Source of the DNA: Nemertoderma westbladi
Taxonomy: Eukaryota; Xenacoelomorpha; Nemertodermatida; Nemertodermatidae
DNA: 42,961 nt
Reading direction: 5' to 3'
Assembly: GCA_032718475.1 (NCBI GenBank)
Contig: JAUCBJ010002900.1
Location: 1-42,961, forward strand
In this document: in pieces, positions 32,175 to 42,640 of the stretch
Layout of the letters: every line of letters begins with the position of its first letter
Position numbering within the stretch: the first letter of the stretch is position 1
Position numbers and translations under genes: made by a program
The notes under the pieces: generated by a model
Told to the model about the DNA's origin: nothing
Database searches by the model: none
What the model saw: only the letters and a program-made list of their open reading frames with translations

Positions 32175-33030
32175 ATGAAACTGTAAATCTAATAATTGTA
32201 GGATTGTGATAGTTATATAGTTACGATTTTGTCAAACCCAGTCCAACACTGAATCTAACGTAAAGTAAACGTAAACCTAACGTAAACATATAAAGTTGTA
32301 TTTTTTCTCTGGATTACTGTATTCAAGATGATTTGTCATTATTTGTAGTGTTATCAAACTTTATTTCGAATCATATTTGTCAAGCCACACCACTCAAAAG
32401 GTACGTATTTAAGAAAGTTTAAATGTGTATTTAGGTCTGTCTGCCAGACATGTCCTTATGGTTGACGTGGGACTGTTAAGTGATATACTGACCAATACCG
32501 TTACCGTAGGACTGAGTACTGCAGCCAGACCAGTCAGCCATCCGTACCGTAGTCGTACTACTTACCTATCAGTCACTATCTTTTACTCACCATCAGCTGT
32601 TGTTACACCATTGCTTTGTTTATGGTTACATTACGTTATTCTGCTTACACTTCTTTCTTACCTTGCCTCCGGCCTCCACCATCCTGCCTTAGTTCTAGCG
32701 TTTTAATTTTCTTTGTCTATCTGTAGATAGCCAAGAGGGGAGTGTAGTGTATTTCGTATTACTACATTATTCCAGCTTGTAGGATATTATGGACCTCTAG
32801 TTATTGGTATTTCCCTGATTTACACACACCTGGCATTAGTTTGTATATTTGCTTTATATATTGGTGTTACACAGCTGTATTGTTTTTTCATGTTGCCTAT
32901 ATTGTAGGTGAAGGTTGTTTGTTAACTCCTATCCTTTATTGTTATACATTGAGATACTTTTAGTTTTACATCATTTTCTTTATATTGCATTTGGAGATTG
33001 GAGATGAAATGCATTCCATCAGGGGTCCAC
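32175..33030 (+). repeat. Candidate BEL/Pao 3' region and LTR
   Basis: A purine run, AAGAGGGGAG (32728-32737), is followed directly by TGTAGTGTATTT, which looks like a polypurine tract and LTR start. The putative LTR runs to about 32990-33030. The upstream ~560 bp would be the BEL/Pao 3' untranslated region continuing from 27900. I cannot find a second copy to prove it is an LTR. It could also be the 5' LTR of a different element to the right. Confidence 0.35.
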
Positions 33031-34780
33031 TACAACACGGATCCAACCAAACAAAGTTAATTCCAACTCACCAGAGTTCATGGAAGCGATAAAGCGTGAA
33101 GAACCAGATTCAGTAAATCCAAAGGGGGATGAAACAAATCAGAACTTCTCATTGCTCATATACGTTTCCTAGCAGAATAACGAGCTTTAGGTATCACCTG
33201 GAACTGACTCACAGACAACCTCAAATACGAATTCAAGCATTCAGGGGCCGACATCTATACAAAACGACCGTACATGTTGTATATAGCGAGTACTTAATTT
33301 TGAGTACTTACTCTAAATCGCTGATGCCATCCCTGAAATAAAGATTATCCATTAGTGGACAGATTCTACAGTTGTCGTAGGTCAACTACATAACAAGAAA
33401 AAATGATACCCCATATACACTGCCATTGGAGTCGAAGAAATTAGACCAAATGTAAACTTGGGAATGTGGCATCACTGCCCTGAAACAAGAATTCTGGCAC
33501 CATGGACCATAATTTCTTAATGATGGGAGAACTGGCCAAAACTGCTAACCTCCAACATATAGATAACGCAGTAGATGTTGAAAATGACGACATCAAAACC
33601 CAGGATATTCTATGCTGCATGATGGGAGACCTAATGTAGGATCCACTTGTATGTACGACAACAGTCGTTGGAGAGTTAAATCCAACCGAACGACTTATAT
33701 ACAGTACCATATCGCTTCTTGGTACAAAACGAGAAAGCTTGTGCGGTACTTCCAAGCTTTCGGGATATTCCTGAAACAAAAAAGAGATAAAACATAACAG
33801 ACCTGTAATCAACATAGAAACAGCACAAAAGGTGATCATCAGATAGGAACAACATAAACACCACGACAAAGAAATATTAAACATAAAAAAAACAAACCCC
33901 TATCCATTATTAGTAACTCTCGACACATCTCCAACCTTAGATGGCAAGAACATAATCATCACTCTAAACTAGACATTCTAGACTTGTCAACGTCGTCTCA
34001 ACCACAATAGCACCACCGAGTCCTATCCATTCTTCCATCCAAATCGCCTATAGTGAGACAAATCATATGGGATAAACACACCAAGAGATACAGCCTTATT
34101 TTTGTATGTATCACATCGAGTGTCGTCGCTATAGAAGTTGCAGGAGATGCATCAATATCGACATTCATTCCCAAACGCTTCATAAATCCAAGAGGAGGAC
34201 ACATAGGGTTGCTATGCGCACGCACAACAAGATACTATGCACAATAAGATGTTATGCGAACAACAAGGTGAAATACTACGAGTTCTGTAATTAACGTGAT
34301 TCGTTGTGAGGGTAAAATATGATATAAAGGTTACGCCTCGAGTAATGGGATGAACATTGACTATATAAACAAGCACATTAATGCTGTAAAAATAGAACAG
34401 CCAATAAGACGCAAGAATGCTTGCTCCGGTAGTTACCAATGAGAGTTCAGTAATACCACAACTGCTGCTAGGCAACATGTAAACAAGGTTCATGGAGTTA
34501 TACAACACAAGCTAGGCATAAATATTATACGCACTGAAATTAAATGATTCTCTGACAAAATATAAGATTTCGGTATGCAGTTAGCCCGTGCAGCAAAAGT
34601 TATGGTAGCTAGTAAAAAATAAAAGTTTAATAAAAAACACCTATTAAATAAATGTAAAAAATACTTATAATAAAGACCGGTATTATACAAGTTGTTTTGG
34701 CAACAAAATATTCTAGAATAAATAGAAACATTAATAAACTTGATAGAGTACAGTAATATAACACTGGGCCTGTAATAATG
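33031..34780. other. Unassigned segment, many short broken ORFs
   Basis: Low T/high A composition on the + strand resembles the decayed BEL/Pao interior, with short open stretches in shifting frames. No domain is recognised. It may be the interior of another dead retroelement. Confidence 0.35.
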
Positions 34781-34839
34781 GGCACTGGTCAAGGTGTACT
34801 AAATAACTAAAAAGTTATTTAGTACACCTTGGCACTGGT
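34781..34839. mobile_element. 41-bp palindromic micro-insertion with 9-bp direct repeats
   Basis: GGCACTGGT occurs at 34781-34789 and again at 34831-34839. Between them, 34790-34830 is an almost perfect hairpin: CAAGGTGTACTAAATAACT, loop AAAA, then the exact reverse complement, whose last base is the first G of the right direct repeat. It looks like a minimal pair of TIRs with a 9-bp target duplication (Mutator-like length) or a template-switch product. Confidence 0.7.
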
Positions 34840-35010
34840 ATACACCATGTCTTGGAATATAGTGTCGTTATTTAGGTACCTGCCCACCCCCCCCCCCAAA
34901 TTTTTCTACAAATCGTAATGAGATTGCATGAAATTTGAAATAGAGATAGTTACAGTTCCAGGGGGGGGTGGGGGGGGGGGGGGGTCAATATGACCCCCCC
35001 CCCCCGGTAT
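34840..35010 (+). repeat. C-tract repeat family, copy 1
   Basis: 'acaccatgtc(t/a)tg', 'aatatagtgt', 'ttattTAGGTACCTGCC', a C-tract, then 'aaatttttctacaaatc' and 'gcatgaaatttgaaa'. The same order occurs at 36213-36345 (+) and, inverted, at 40443-40560. Confidence 0.8.
34961..35002. repeat. G-tract/C-tract hairpin
   Basis: G8-T-G15 followed by TCAATATGA and C12. The G and C tracts are perfect inverted partners around a 3-nt loop (TCA-ATA-TGA), giving a ~15-bp all-GC stem. The G-tract alone could also form a quadruplex. Confidence 0.85.
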
Positions 35011-35039
35011 TTGTAAAACATTTTAAAGCCCGGCTACGT

Positions 35040-36130
35040 AATAGGGTTAATTTTGATTGTATTTTTATTGGTGAAGGTTCTAGTATATATCTTAGATCTA
35101 AGTAATTAGATACATAGATAAGATATAGTAGATATTTTTTAATGGTAGCTAGTGTTTTTTTTACTAGCTAGTATTTTTGAAAATAACAAAAATGAAAAAA
35201 ATAGTACGGTAATATTGTTTTTGAGTGTTTTTTTTGATATTGGTGAATGTTCTAGAACCTTAGTAGATGTTTTTTATGGTAGCTAGTGTTTTTTTACTCG
35301 CTAGTATTTTTTGAAAATGTAAACAAAACAAAAAAATTAATATACACTGTAAACTGTTATAATATCGTAAATATTTTTGGTCATTAATATTTTCTGCAAC
35401 AGTTTAAACCTGAAATATCAATGTTTTCACATTATTTATATAATTTAAAAAAAAACGAGCTAGTAAAAAAAAATACTAGGGCATTACTATGTTATGGGTA
35501 CCCATTTTTTGACCAATATTTTTCATATGAAAATGGCTTTTATCAGGAGGTTTTTTGTTCTAGAACAAATATTTAACCTTCTGCTAGTAATTTTGATTTT
35601 ATGTTAGCTAGTACTTTTTATTAGCTATTGAAAAAAATTATAATTGAAAAATTAAAAAAAAATTTTGACCAACTTTTTCTTGTAAAAATGCCTTTTATTA
35701 TGAGTTTATTTGTTCTAGAACAAATATTTGACCTTCTGACAGTAAGATGGTAGCTAGTACTTTTTATTTTGTGTTAACTAGTACTATTTATTAGCTAGTA
35801 AAAAATTTAAAATATAATTTAATTCTCAATCATATATTTGCCTGGAATAATTTATGAGTCATGGCAGCTAGTAATTTTTATTTGATTGTCAAAGTAGGCC
35901 TAGCCAGTAATTATTCATTACCGGTAGCTAGTTTTATATACAAAATATAGGCAGAATGTCAAAATACAGTTTTGACTATTCAGAAATGTAAATTATATAC
36001 ATTTTTATTAGGCCTGTACTCAGTCAAACACTACCCATAACATAGTAATGCCAATACTAGCTTCCTAGCTACTAGCTAGATAAAAAAACATATCTACAAA
36101 TGTTCTTGAACACTTACCAATAACAAAAAT
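35040..36130. repeat. AT-rich AGCTAGT/TTCTAGAA repeat region
   Basis: The region is dominated by 'tagctagt' words and A/T tracts. A unit of ~155 bp is repeated at ~35505-35650 and ~35660-35808, sharing 'ttttgacca', 'aaatg(g/c)cttttat' and 'ttgttctagaacaaatattt'. GTTCTAGAAC decamers lie at 35250-35259, 35557-35566 and 35712-35721. Related words recur at 40730-40910 near the inverted C-tract copy, so this is probably the interior of the same family. No ORF. Confidence 0.65.
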
Positions 36131-36212
36131 TTCCGTATTTTTTTAAATTTCAAAATGGTCAAAATTTCAAAAAGCTATACCCCGCCATTATTGATCGATT
36201 AAGTGGCATGCG

Positions 36213-36345
36213 GAACTACACCATGTCATGAATATAGTGTAGTTATTCAGGTACCTGCCACCCCCACCCACACCCCCCCCCCCCTCAATTTTTCAACAAA
36301 TCTTAATAAGAATGCATGAAATTTGAAAAAGAGATAGTTTCACTT
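36213..36345 (+). repeat. C-tract repeat family, copy 2
   Basis: Same order of blocks as 34840-35010, with the C-tract interrupted by A residues (CCACCCCCACCCACACC...). It is a direct repeat of copy 1, about 1.38 kb away. Confidence 0.8.
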
Positions 36346-36871
36346 CCCTACTACTTACTGGGTTAGTCAGATTTTTTATTTTTGCTATCAATCTTTAGCT
36401 ACAAGCGTTTAAAAAAAGTGTCTCCGTCGATATTGCACCAGTTACACCACAGGGTTCTATCACATTTAAGGCTCAAAGACAAACACCTTTCCCCAGTGGC
36501 CATTTTTGGACCGATTTGTCTCAAATTTCACTCAAACACTCTCTGACCTATGTGTTTTTTAAATTAGGTGATTTTCTGCTTCGAGCAGCACTTTTGAAAA
36601 TCGTGAGTTTATGGCTTTTTTCTCGAAAAGTCAATTTTTGCCTGTTTTCCAATGTGCACCAGTTCCTCAATTTTCCTTCAATTTGCAGGAAAATCTACAG
36701 ACAGATTAACACCCCATTCGTGTATTCGTGTAAATTTTACGGCTGCAGAGGACGATGTGCCCTTCGCGCAGCACGTGAAAAAATTGTCTTTTATAGAAAA
36801 ATAATTAACTTAATTTGAACACTGTCAGACCGGTACCTACTGCACTGTAAGTAGTCAATCAACTAATAGGC
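36346..36871. other. Spacer with an inverted right end of the composite element
   Basis: 'cccttcgcgcagcacgtg' at ~36759-36776 is the reverse complement of 'cacgtgctgcgcgaagg' at 10834-10850. No gene is recognised. The 100-codon ORF starting at 36516 has no family features. Confidence 0.45.
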
Positions 36872-37104
36872 AAATAATATTTTAAGTGGTGATGTTCAAT
36901 TGTACCGGTGGCACTGGGGGGAGCAGAGGAAGAATGCCAGTTTAAGTGCCTGAACGATTTACAATTAGCAGAGATTTGGCGGACGTCATCAGCAGCCGTC
37001 TTTCTGTCAGTCTGTGGTCGATAAGACACGATCTCGGTCTGGAAACACCTCCAGCGTGTTGTCGTTGCTCGATGTCAATGAAGCCGGATGAGAAAGTAAA
37101 ATTG
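36872..37104 (+). repeat. pLTR 1 of the Penelope-like element
   Basis: Direct repeat partner of 39629-39876. On the - strand it contains CTGATGA (36984-36990), the first half of a hammerhead core, but no clear GAAA partner follows. A short ORF here is not a gene. Confidence 0.85.
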
Positions 37105-37152
37105 TCGGATTACGCAGATTCGCCCACAGCGTAAGATGGAATGAAGTAATTA

Positions 37153-39163
37153 GTGCACAATCGGAGGATTTACACATACACATACACTTACAGTTCGGCA
37201 CCACCTAACTGGAAGAACGGCCTCCCACGAATCCCCTTCCCAGACACAGTTAAACACAAAGCCCCGGAAGCCAGTCGATCCACCGAGTTGGATTTGGATG
37301 ACCTACAACAACGCATCTCAGGCCTTTATAAGAACATTCCCCGGAACAAACAACAATTTCACCATCTTACACAGCAAGAACAACTCGCATTACAGGAACT
37401 TAAAGCTAATAAAGATTTAATTATTAAACGCACTGATAAAAGCGGCGGTCTCGCGGTTTTCGACCGGCAAGGATATCTTACCCGGGTTCACAACAATATA
37501 CTTAGCAACAACGACGCCTACGAGGAGCTGCACAGTAACCCAGCACCTAAGGACACAGTTCGTGTACGAGCTGGAATAACGAACCTCCTCCCGCGATCCC
37601 AATCATGTCCCGGCGTTCGCGACATGATTACAGTAAAACCAAGAACACCCCAACTGTACTGTAATCCTAAGACTCATAAACCAGGCGCTCCCATGGGCCC
37701 ATCTCATCTGCGTGTGGCTCCGCCGTCGAAAAACCCTCATGGTTAGTCAGCAAAATACTAAAGCAACTCGCATCCCAGAACAGTTGAAAAACACTAAAGA
37801 ATTTATCGACAAAGTCCGCAGTCTGCCACCGTTGGAACTCGGAGACATCATCTTTAGCACTGACATCAAGTCTATGTGCACTAACATACCTATCGAGGAC
37901 GGGATAGGAGTCATCATGGAGTTTCTCTACGAACAGAAGATGAACATCAATTTGTTTGGCCTGGATTTGTCAGATTTCTACGGACTCTTAAAATTAACAA
38001 CGGAAAATAATTTTTACGAGTTCATGACAAATTTTACAGACAAAAATCGGGACTCGGGATGGGCGACCGCAAGGCTGCACCATTCGCTCAAATTTACATT
38101 CATAAAAAAGAAACAAAATGGCTCCGTGAGTACATCTACCGACACAATGTTGGCTCCGCTACCATGACGACGGGTGGGGCATTTGGGCCCATGGGGATGA
38201 AGAACTCGATCGCTTTATGGAGTATCTAAACTCCCGCCATCCCACAATCAAATATACAGTAGACAAATCATATGATATGTTAGCCTTCCTCGATGTGTGG
38301 ACCTCTATTAACAACAATGGGTATGTTGAATGTGAACTGTTCATTAAACCTACCAACGCTGGCCTGACTATTAACTATAACAGCTCTCACCCCGCTTCAG
38401 TACGCATGAGCACTGCACGCAACGCATTACAACGCGCTATCAGGAATAGTACTACAGTAGAATCGCAACAAAGAGGACTCAAAAAGATACAAACCCAATT
38501 AGCTGGTAATGATTGGCCAATCAAAGTCATCAATAAACTCACGACACAAGCACTTCACCCATGCACAAAACACGCCAGCTCACACACCAAACGCATCAGC
38601 ACACCACAACGCGTTCCTCTCATTGTACCTTACATTAATGAAGCTTTATTACGCAGGTCAAAGAAGTCGTTAAACATTCACCACTCGGTAAAATCGCACG
38701 AGTCATTTCATCCACCGGGCCGAGACTTCAGGATATCCTTATTCGTTCTTCCCTAAATTCCCCGCGTTGCCCAGCAACCAAGAACACTACTTGCTACACT
38801 TGTGCCCATGGCGTCGCAAACTGTACGTCAAAAAACGTTATTTACCTCATCGAATGTAACCTATGCACAGATAGTTACGTTGGGGAAACAAAGGGCCCCA
38901 TGAGAGGCCGGATCTCTCAACACTACAACGCTATAAGGAATATCTCGACATCGGATCCAGACGCGCCACTAGCAAATCCCCTAGCTTCCCACTTCCACGA
39001 TAGACACCCCAATGACACCCCATACCCGGGCCCCTTCCGTGTTAAAATCTTGGCACGCGGGAAAGATTGGGCCAACCGAAAACTTAAAGAGAAGACCTAT
39101 ATTAGAAAGATTCGCCCCACTATTAACATTCAATACCCGCAACCCTTTGATAGGGGTTGGTAA
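37153..39163 (+). pseudogene. Penelope-like RT plus C-terminal GIY-YIG endonuclease (frameshifted)
   Basis: In order: I-I-K-R-T-D-K-S-G-G-L-A-V (~37420-37460), N-P-K-T-H-K-P (~37663-37683), S-T-D-I-K-S-M-C-T-N-I-P (~37855-37890, first catalytic Asp), a Y-R-Q-K-S-G-L-G-M-G segment near 38030-38060, R-Y-H-D-D-G-W-G-I-W (~38157-38186, catalytic pair), A-F-L-D-V and F-I-K-P-T-N-A-G. A Cys cluster (C-P-A-T-K-N-T-T-C-Y-T-C) then leads into GIY-YIG: V-I-Y-L-I-E-C, Y-V-G-E-T, M-R-G-R-I-S-Q-H-Y, and K-E-K-T-Y-I-R-K-I-R-P-T-I-N near 39090-39130. At least four frame shifts are needed, near 37785, 38025, 38155 and 38650. The box is Y-H-D-D where most relatives have a hydrophobic residue in place of H. 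The copy is dead as it stands, but every domain is recognisable. Confidence 0.9.
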
Positions 39164-39237
39164 TGATTGGTTTTAAATTCCGTGTTGTGCTTCACTTCGT
39201 ATTAATTTTAATTTAATTTTAATTAATTTTTTAATCA

Positions 39238-39321
39238 CCCTTTAATAACATATTTTAATAACATATTTTTTATAACATATTTTTAATAACATATTTTTAA
39301 TAACATATTTTTAATAACATA
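39238..39321 (+). repeat. ~16-bp AT tandem repeat
   Basis: About five units like 'ttaataacatattttt', in the 3' region of the Penelope-like element. Confidence 0.85.
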
Positions 39322-39531
39322 AAATTTCGCACCAGTAACATTTAATTTAATTTAATTGACAATATTATGCATATGTAGTTGTTTAGAGCTCAATATTTAA
39401 ATTTCCCTCCATTTGGCTAGTGCCACGTTTGCATAATATCGTAACTGTAATACCGGTATCTCATTCTCATACTTATTACATTCTAATTTTTAATTTTTTA
39501 CAGTTGTGTCAGTAGTCAGACATTGTGTTAA

Positions 39532-39568
39532 AAGGTTGAATAAAGGCCTGTGGCCGAAATATAACCTT
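39532..39568 (+). other. Possible degenerate hammerhead-ribozyme-like core
   Basis: AAGGTT - GAATAAA - GGCC-TGT-GGCC - GAAATAT - AACCTT. The GGCC hairpin followed by GAAA matches stem II plus the second core strand of hammerheads, which are known to occur in Penelope-like pLTRs. The CUGANGA strand is degenerate (TTGAATA). The outer arms pair with each other, so the fold could also be a plain two-stem hairpin. Weak evidence. Confidence 0.3.
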
Positions 39569-39628
39569 ACCTAACAATTTTTCAACGTTACCGAAAGGTC
39601 AGCTCTATCACTTTATTTAATTTTAATT

Positions 39629-39876
39629 AAATAATATTTTAAGTGGCGATGTTCAATTGTACCGGCGGCACTGGGGGGAGGAGAGGAAGAATGCCAGTTT
39701 AAGTGCCTGAACGGATTTACGATTAGCAGAGATTTGGCGGACTTCATCAGCAGCCGTCTTTCTGTCAGTCTGTGGTCGATAAGATACGATCTCGGTCTGG
39801 AAAGACCTCCAGCGTGTTGTCGTTGCTCGATGTCAATGACGCGGGATGACGCAAATGAGAAAGTAAAATGCAATTG
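39629..39876 (+). repeat. pLTR 2 of the Penelope-like element
   Basis: Second direct repeat, with an extra 'acgcaaat' near its right end. On the - strand CTGATGA is again present, at the homologous position (~39742-39748). The ORF over it is not a gene. Confidence 0.85.
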
Positions 39877-40442
39877 TTCCCGTTAGGTTTAGTTGGAATT
39901 GTGGCCCATACTTGTTGCATGTATTAATTATAATTTTTAGTTAATTTCGTACTTTTTAAATAATATAACTTACAATATAATTATGTTGTGAATTACTTTA
40001 CCGTCATTTGTTGTGGCATTTTATACTAAAGTATTATTCATGTAATCAATAATTAAATCAATTTTGACAATATTGATTGAATTGTTGCAGTTTGTGGCAT
40101 TTATTAATAGTTAATTAGATGTTTTAGTTAATTATGTAATTATATGCAATATTACAGTGCAATGTCAGAATGTATGCTAATCAAGTATTCTTAATATTAC
40201 TACTATTACGTTAATAAATAAAGTTCAATAATTCGGATTAAAAAGAGAAAGATGGCACAGAGGAATCAACAAACGTTGAAAAGGAGTGCTTTGCCATGGA
40301 AATACCTGAATCAACAGTTCGCCACAAGTGGTTCGCCACAGGCATAGGGGAATCAACAAAGTTTGAAAAAAGTATAAGTGGTTCGCCACGGGCATATAGG
40401 GGAATCGATTAAAAAAGTTCTTACCACTGTGCCTCAAAATTC
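39877..40442. other. AT-rich spacer with a degenerate tandem repeat
   Basis: No gene. An imperfect repeat with 'gaatcaacaaa(c/g)(t)ttgaaaa' and 'gtggttcgccac' occurs two to three times at ~40260-40405. GTGGTTCGCCAC is itself partly palindromic. Confidence 0.4.
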
Positions 40443-40478
40443 ATGCAATCTCATTAAGATTTTTAGAAATGTTATTTT

Positions 40479-40509
<31 letters not shown>

Positions 40510-40560
40510 CAGGTACCTGAATAACGACACTATATTCCAGGACATAGTGTAGTGTAGTAG
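40443..40560 (-). repeat. C-tract repeat family, copy 3 (inverted)
   Basis: The reverse complement gives 'tatagtgtcgttattcaggtacctgcc' (as separate blocks) followed by a ~20-C tract and 'tttctaaaaatcttaatgag'. The family at 34840 and 36213 has the same blocks. Confidence 0.8.
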
Positions 40561-41698
40561 TGGCATAGGGAACTGTTGCATAATAATATAACGATTATCA
40601 CATGTTCTGGAATAATAAACTATTTGTTCTAAAATTTTTGAAAGATTTAGGATACGGTTTCGTATTCCACTACATATTTTACTGCAAAAAGTCTTATTAT
40701 ATATAGCGTATTTTAGTGTCAAAAATTACGGGCTAGCTAATGTTTTAGTATTTAATATGGTGTTATATTTTTAGATAGCTAGTGTTATGAGTTCTACTTA
40801 TTGTAATATTGTTCTTTACTAGTGTTTTGGACCATATATTTGTTGCATTTCTAGAACATCGTTATGTTAGCTAATGGCAAATCATTGTTAGCTAGTAACT
40901 AGTAGGCCTACTATGTAATTAATTATATTATACGTGTTGGCTACAAGGCAAATAAGTCTAAAAGTTTCTTAGTGATTGAGATTCTAGAACACGGTTCCGT
41001 GTGCTACTTCTCTAGCTTTCTAACTATATCATAAACACCCTGTTTCAAAGAATTTAGAACGGGATATAATCGGTTTGGTAGCCTACACTACATGATTTTT
41101 AGGAGTGTGGTTTCTTCTTTATTTATTATAACGGAATCATCCAACTATAAGAATGAGGAAATCATACATAATCAATAATATAGTGCAATCAATCACTATA
41201 TTCCGGAAATTAAGGTACACATCTTCTCATTCATCTTTTAATTCGCTGTCACTGTCACAAATGTCACTGTAACTTTCACACTCCAACGCATCTTTGAAGA
41301 CAGCCTCGCCCTTTTGAACGAAAGTAAAGTTAATTCTCATCCATTCCAAAAACGCAGTTTAGGGATTCTTTTTTCTCTACCACCAACATTCAATGGGAAA
41401 GTACAGAATTGTATTTTGGGCAATATTATAACCTGTTACCCAATTTTTTTATTTCTATTTTATTTTATAATATTTTGTGCTGGTATTATAATATGCTGAC
41501 ATATTTAAGATTATTATGTGGTGATAGCTAGCAAAAAAATAGTATCTACAATTCTACAATAGTAAACAAATTTGCTGGAAAATTGAAAATTGGTATATTA
41601 GTTTTAATGTTGCGATGTGCAATAATACGCGCAATATCGCAATAGGCTATAATAGTATAATAGTTCTGAATAATTATAAGGGTACTAGTAAAGCAAAT
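40561..41698. other. AT-rich spacer, AGCTAGT-family words
   Basis: TTCTAGAAC occurs near 40851 and 40982 and 'gctagt' words are frequent to ~40910, continuing the repeat family. No gene is recognised. Confidence 0.4.
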
Positions 41699-42640
41699 GC
41701 CAAACAGGTTGATGCCATCAATGATGCTGACGACAGCAGGCAATCAAAAAGCCAACCAACCACCAAGGTTAAGGCTGAATCACCAGCCGATCGCCTCAAT
41801 GGTTGGAAGGCCCACTTTGAAAAGCTCCTCAATAATGACAGGGTAATGCCTGATAACTTTATAGAAGTAAAAGTGTCTGAGTCTGTACTCCCAGATATTC
41901 CCATTGGTGATATCTCCTTTGCAGAAGTGAAGGCTGCTGCAAAGAGCATTAAGACCAATCGTGCCCATGGAGTAGATGGTGTTCCCCCTGAGGTATTTAA
42001 AGCTCATCTATCCCATCATAGTAGACATGTATCGAACAACAAGACATCAACATGTCCTTAGATCATCATAATGATGATGGGTTGATGATAACTCCACCTA
42101 CTGGCTCCAGAAGTCGAGGAAATCCTGCCAAGTACCTAACTGATCTAGACTTTGCTGATGACTTAGGAGTACTCTCAGAATCACTAGAGGGAGCCCAACG
42201 GCTCCTCAGCTCATTAGAACAGGCTGCTTCTAGTGTTGGTCTTTTTATTAACTCCAGACAGAAAGATCAAAATTTTGACAGTTAACTTTGAAAGTCCTCA
42301 GCAAGTCTCTGACTGGATGAGCATAAGCTCAGAGGATGGTATGCTTGAGCATGTGGACGACGACGGTGATTCAGCCTTAACCTTGGTGGTTGGTTGGCTT
42401 TTCCACCCAGTAAGCAAGTTAATCGATTTCCATGCCTGGAATGCCTTGATGCAGCCTTAACTGCATTCTTGGCCGCTGTAGTCTGTTTGAGTCGGGACTC
42501 TTTCTGCGCCTTATAGAGGTCATTTTGGCACTTCTGAATTTTGTTGTCAGTCCAGGGGGCCCTTTTCCTGTTTCGAGGATATACAGGAACTGTTTCTGTA
42601 AACTGTTTCTTCTTTGTGTCTGTTTCCTGAACTGGTGTAC
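41699..42640. mobile_element. Scrambled copy of the 22-25 kb non-LTR family
   Basis: The + strand segment 41699-42362 carries V-D-A-I-N-D-A-D-D-S-R-Q, S-D-I-like S-V-L-P-D-I-P-I-G-D and G-V-D-G-V-P-P-E-V. It then jumps, with RT motifs 1-4 deleted, at ~42050 to M-S-L-D-H-H and D-F-A-D-D-L-G-V, and ends at L-E-H-V-D-D. From 42363 the orientation flips: the - strand 42600-42363 carries E-T-V-P-V-Y-P-R-N-R-K-R-A and T-V-G/L-L-G-type sequence from an upstream part of the same protein. An 18-bp deletion at ~41998 lies between TTTAAA direct repeats. It is a composite of at least three segments and not functional. Confidence 0.85.

Larger units (their letters stand above)
36872..39876 (+). mobile_element. 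Penelope-like element with two direct terminal repeats (pLTRs)
   Basis: Two ~240-bp direct repeats (36872-37104 and 39629-39876) bracket an RT/GIY-YIG coding region, the arrangement typical of tandem-derived Penelope-like insertions. The repeats share 'aataatattttaagtgg', 'ttcaattgtaccgg', 'gtttaagtgcctgaacg' and 'ccagcgtgttgtcgttgctc' and differ at scattered positions. GIY-YIG is C-terminal, which excludes the Naiad/Hydra type, in which that domain is N-terminal. Confidence 0.88.

Noticed and set aside
32738-33030. This segment as the 5' LTR of an element extending right
   Set aside because: Possible (a TGG-rich stretch follows), but no gag or pol is recognisable to the right, while a polypurine-like tract precedes it. 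Kept only as a candidate 3' LTR.
35040-36130. A heat-shock-responsive enhancer regulating a nearby gene
   Set aside because: There is no gene nearby, and the TTCTAGAA words are shared by repeat units, so repeat structure explains them more simply.
41699-42600. Twin-priming inversion
   Set aside because: The inverted segment lies on the 3' side of the sense segment, opposite to the twin-priming layout.
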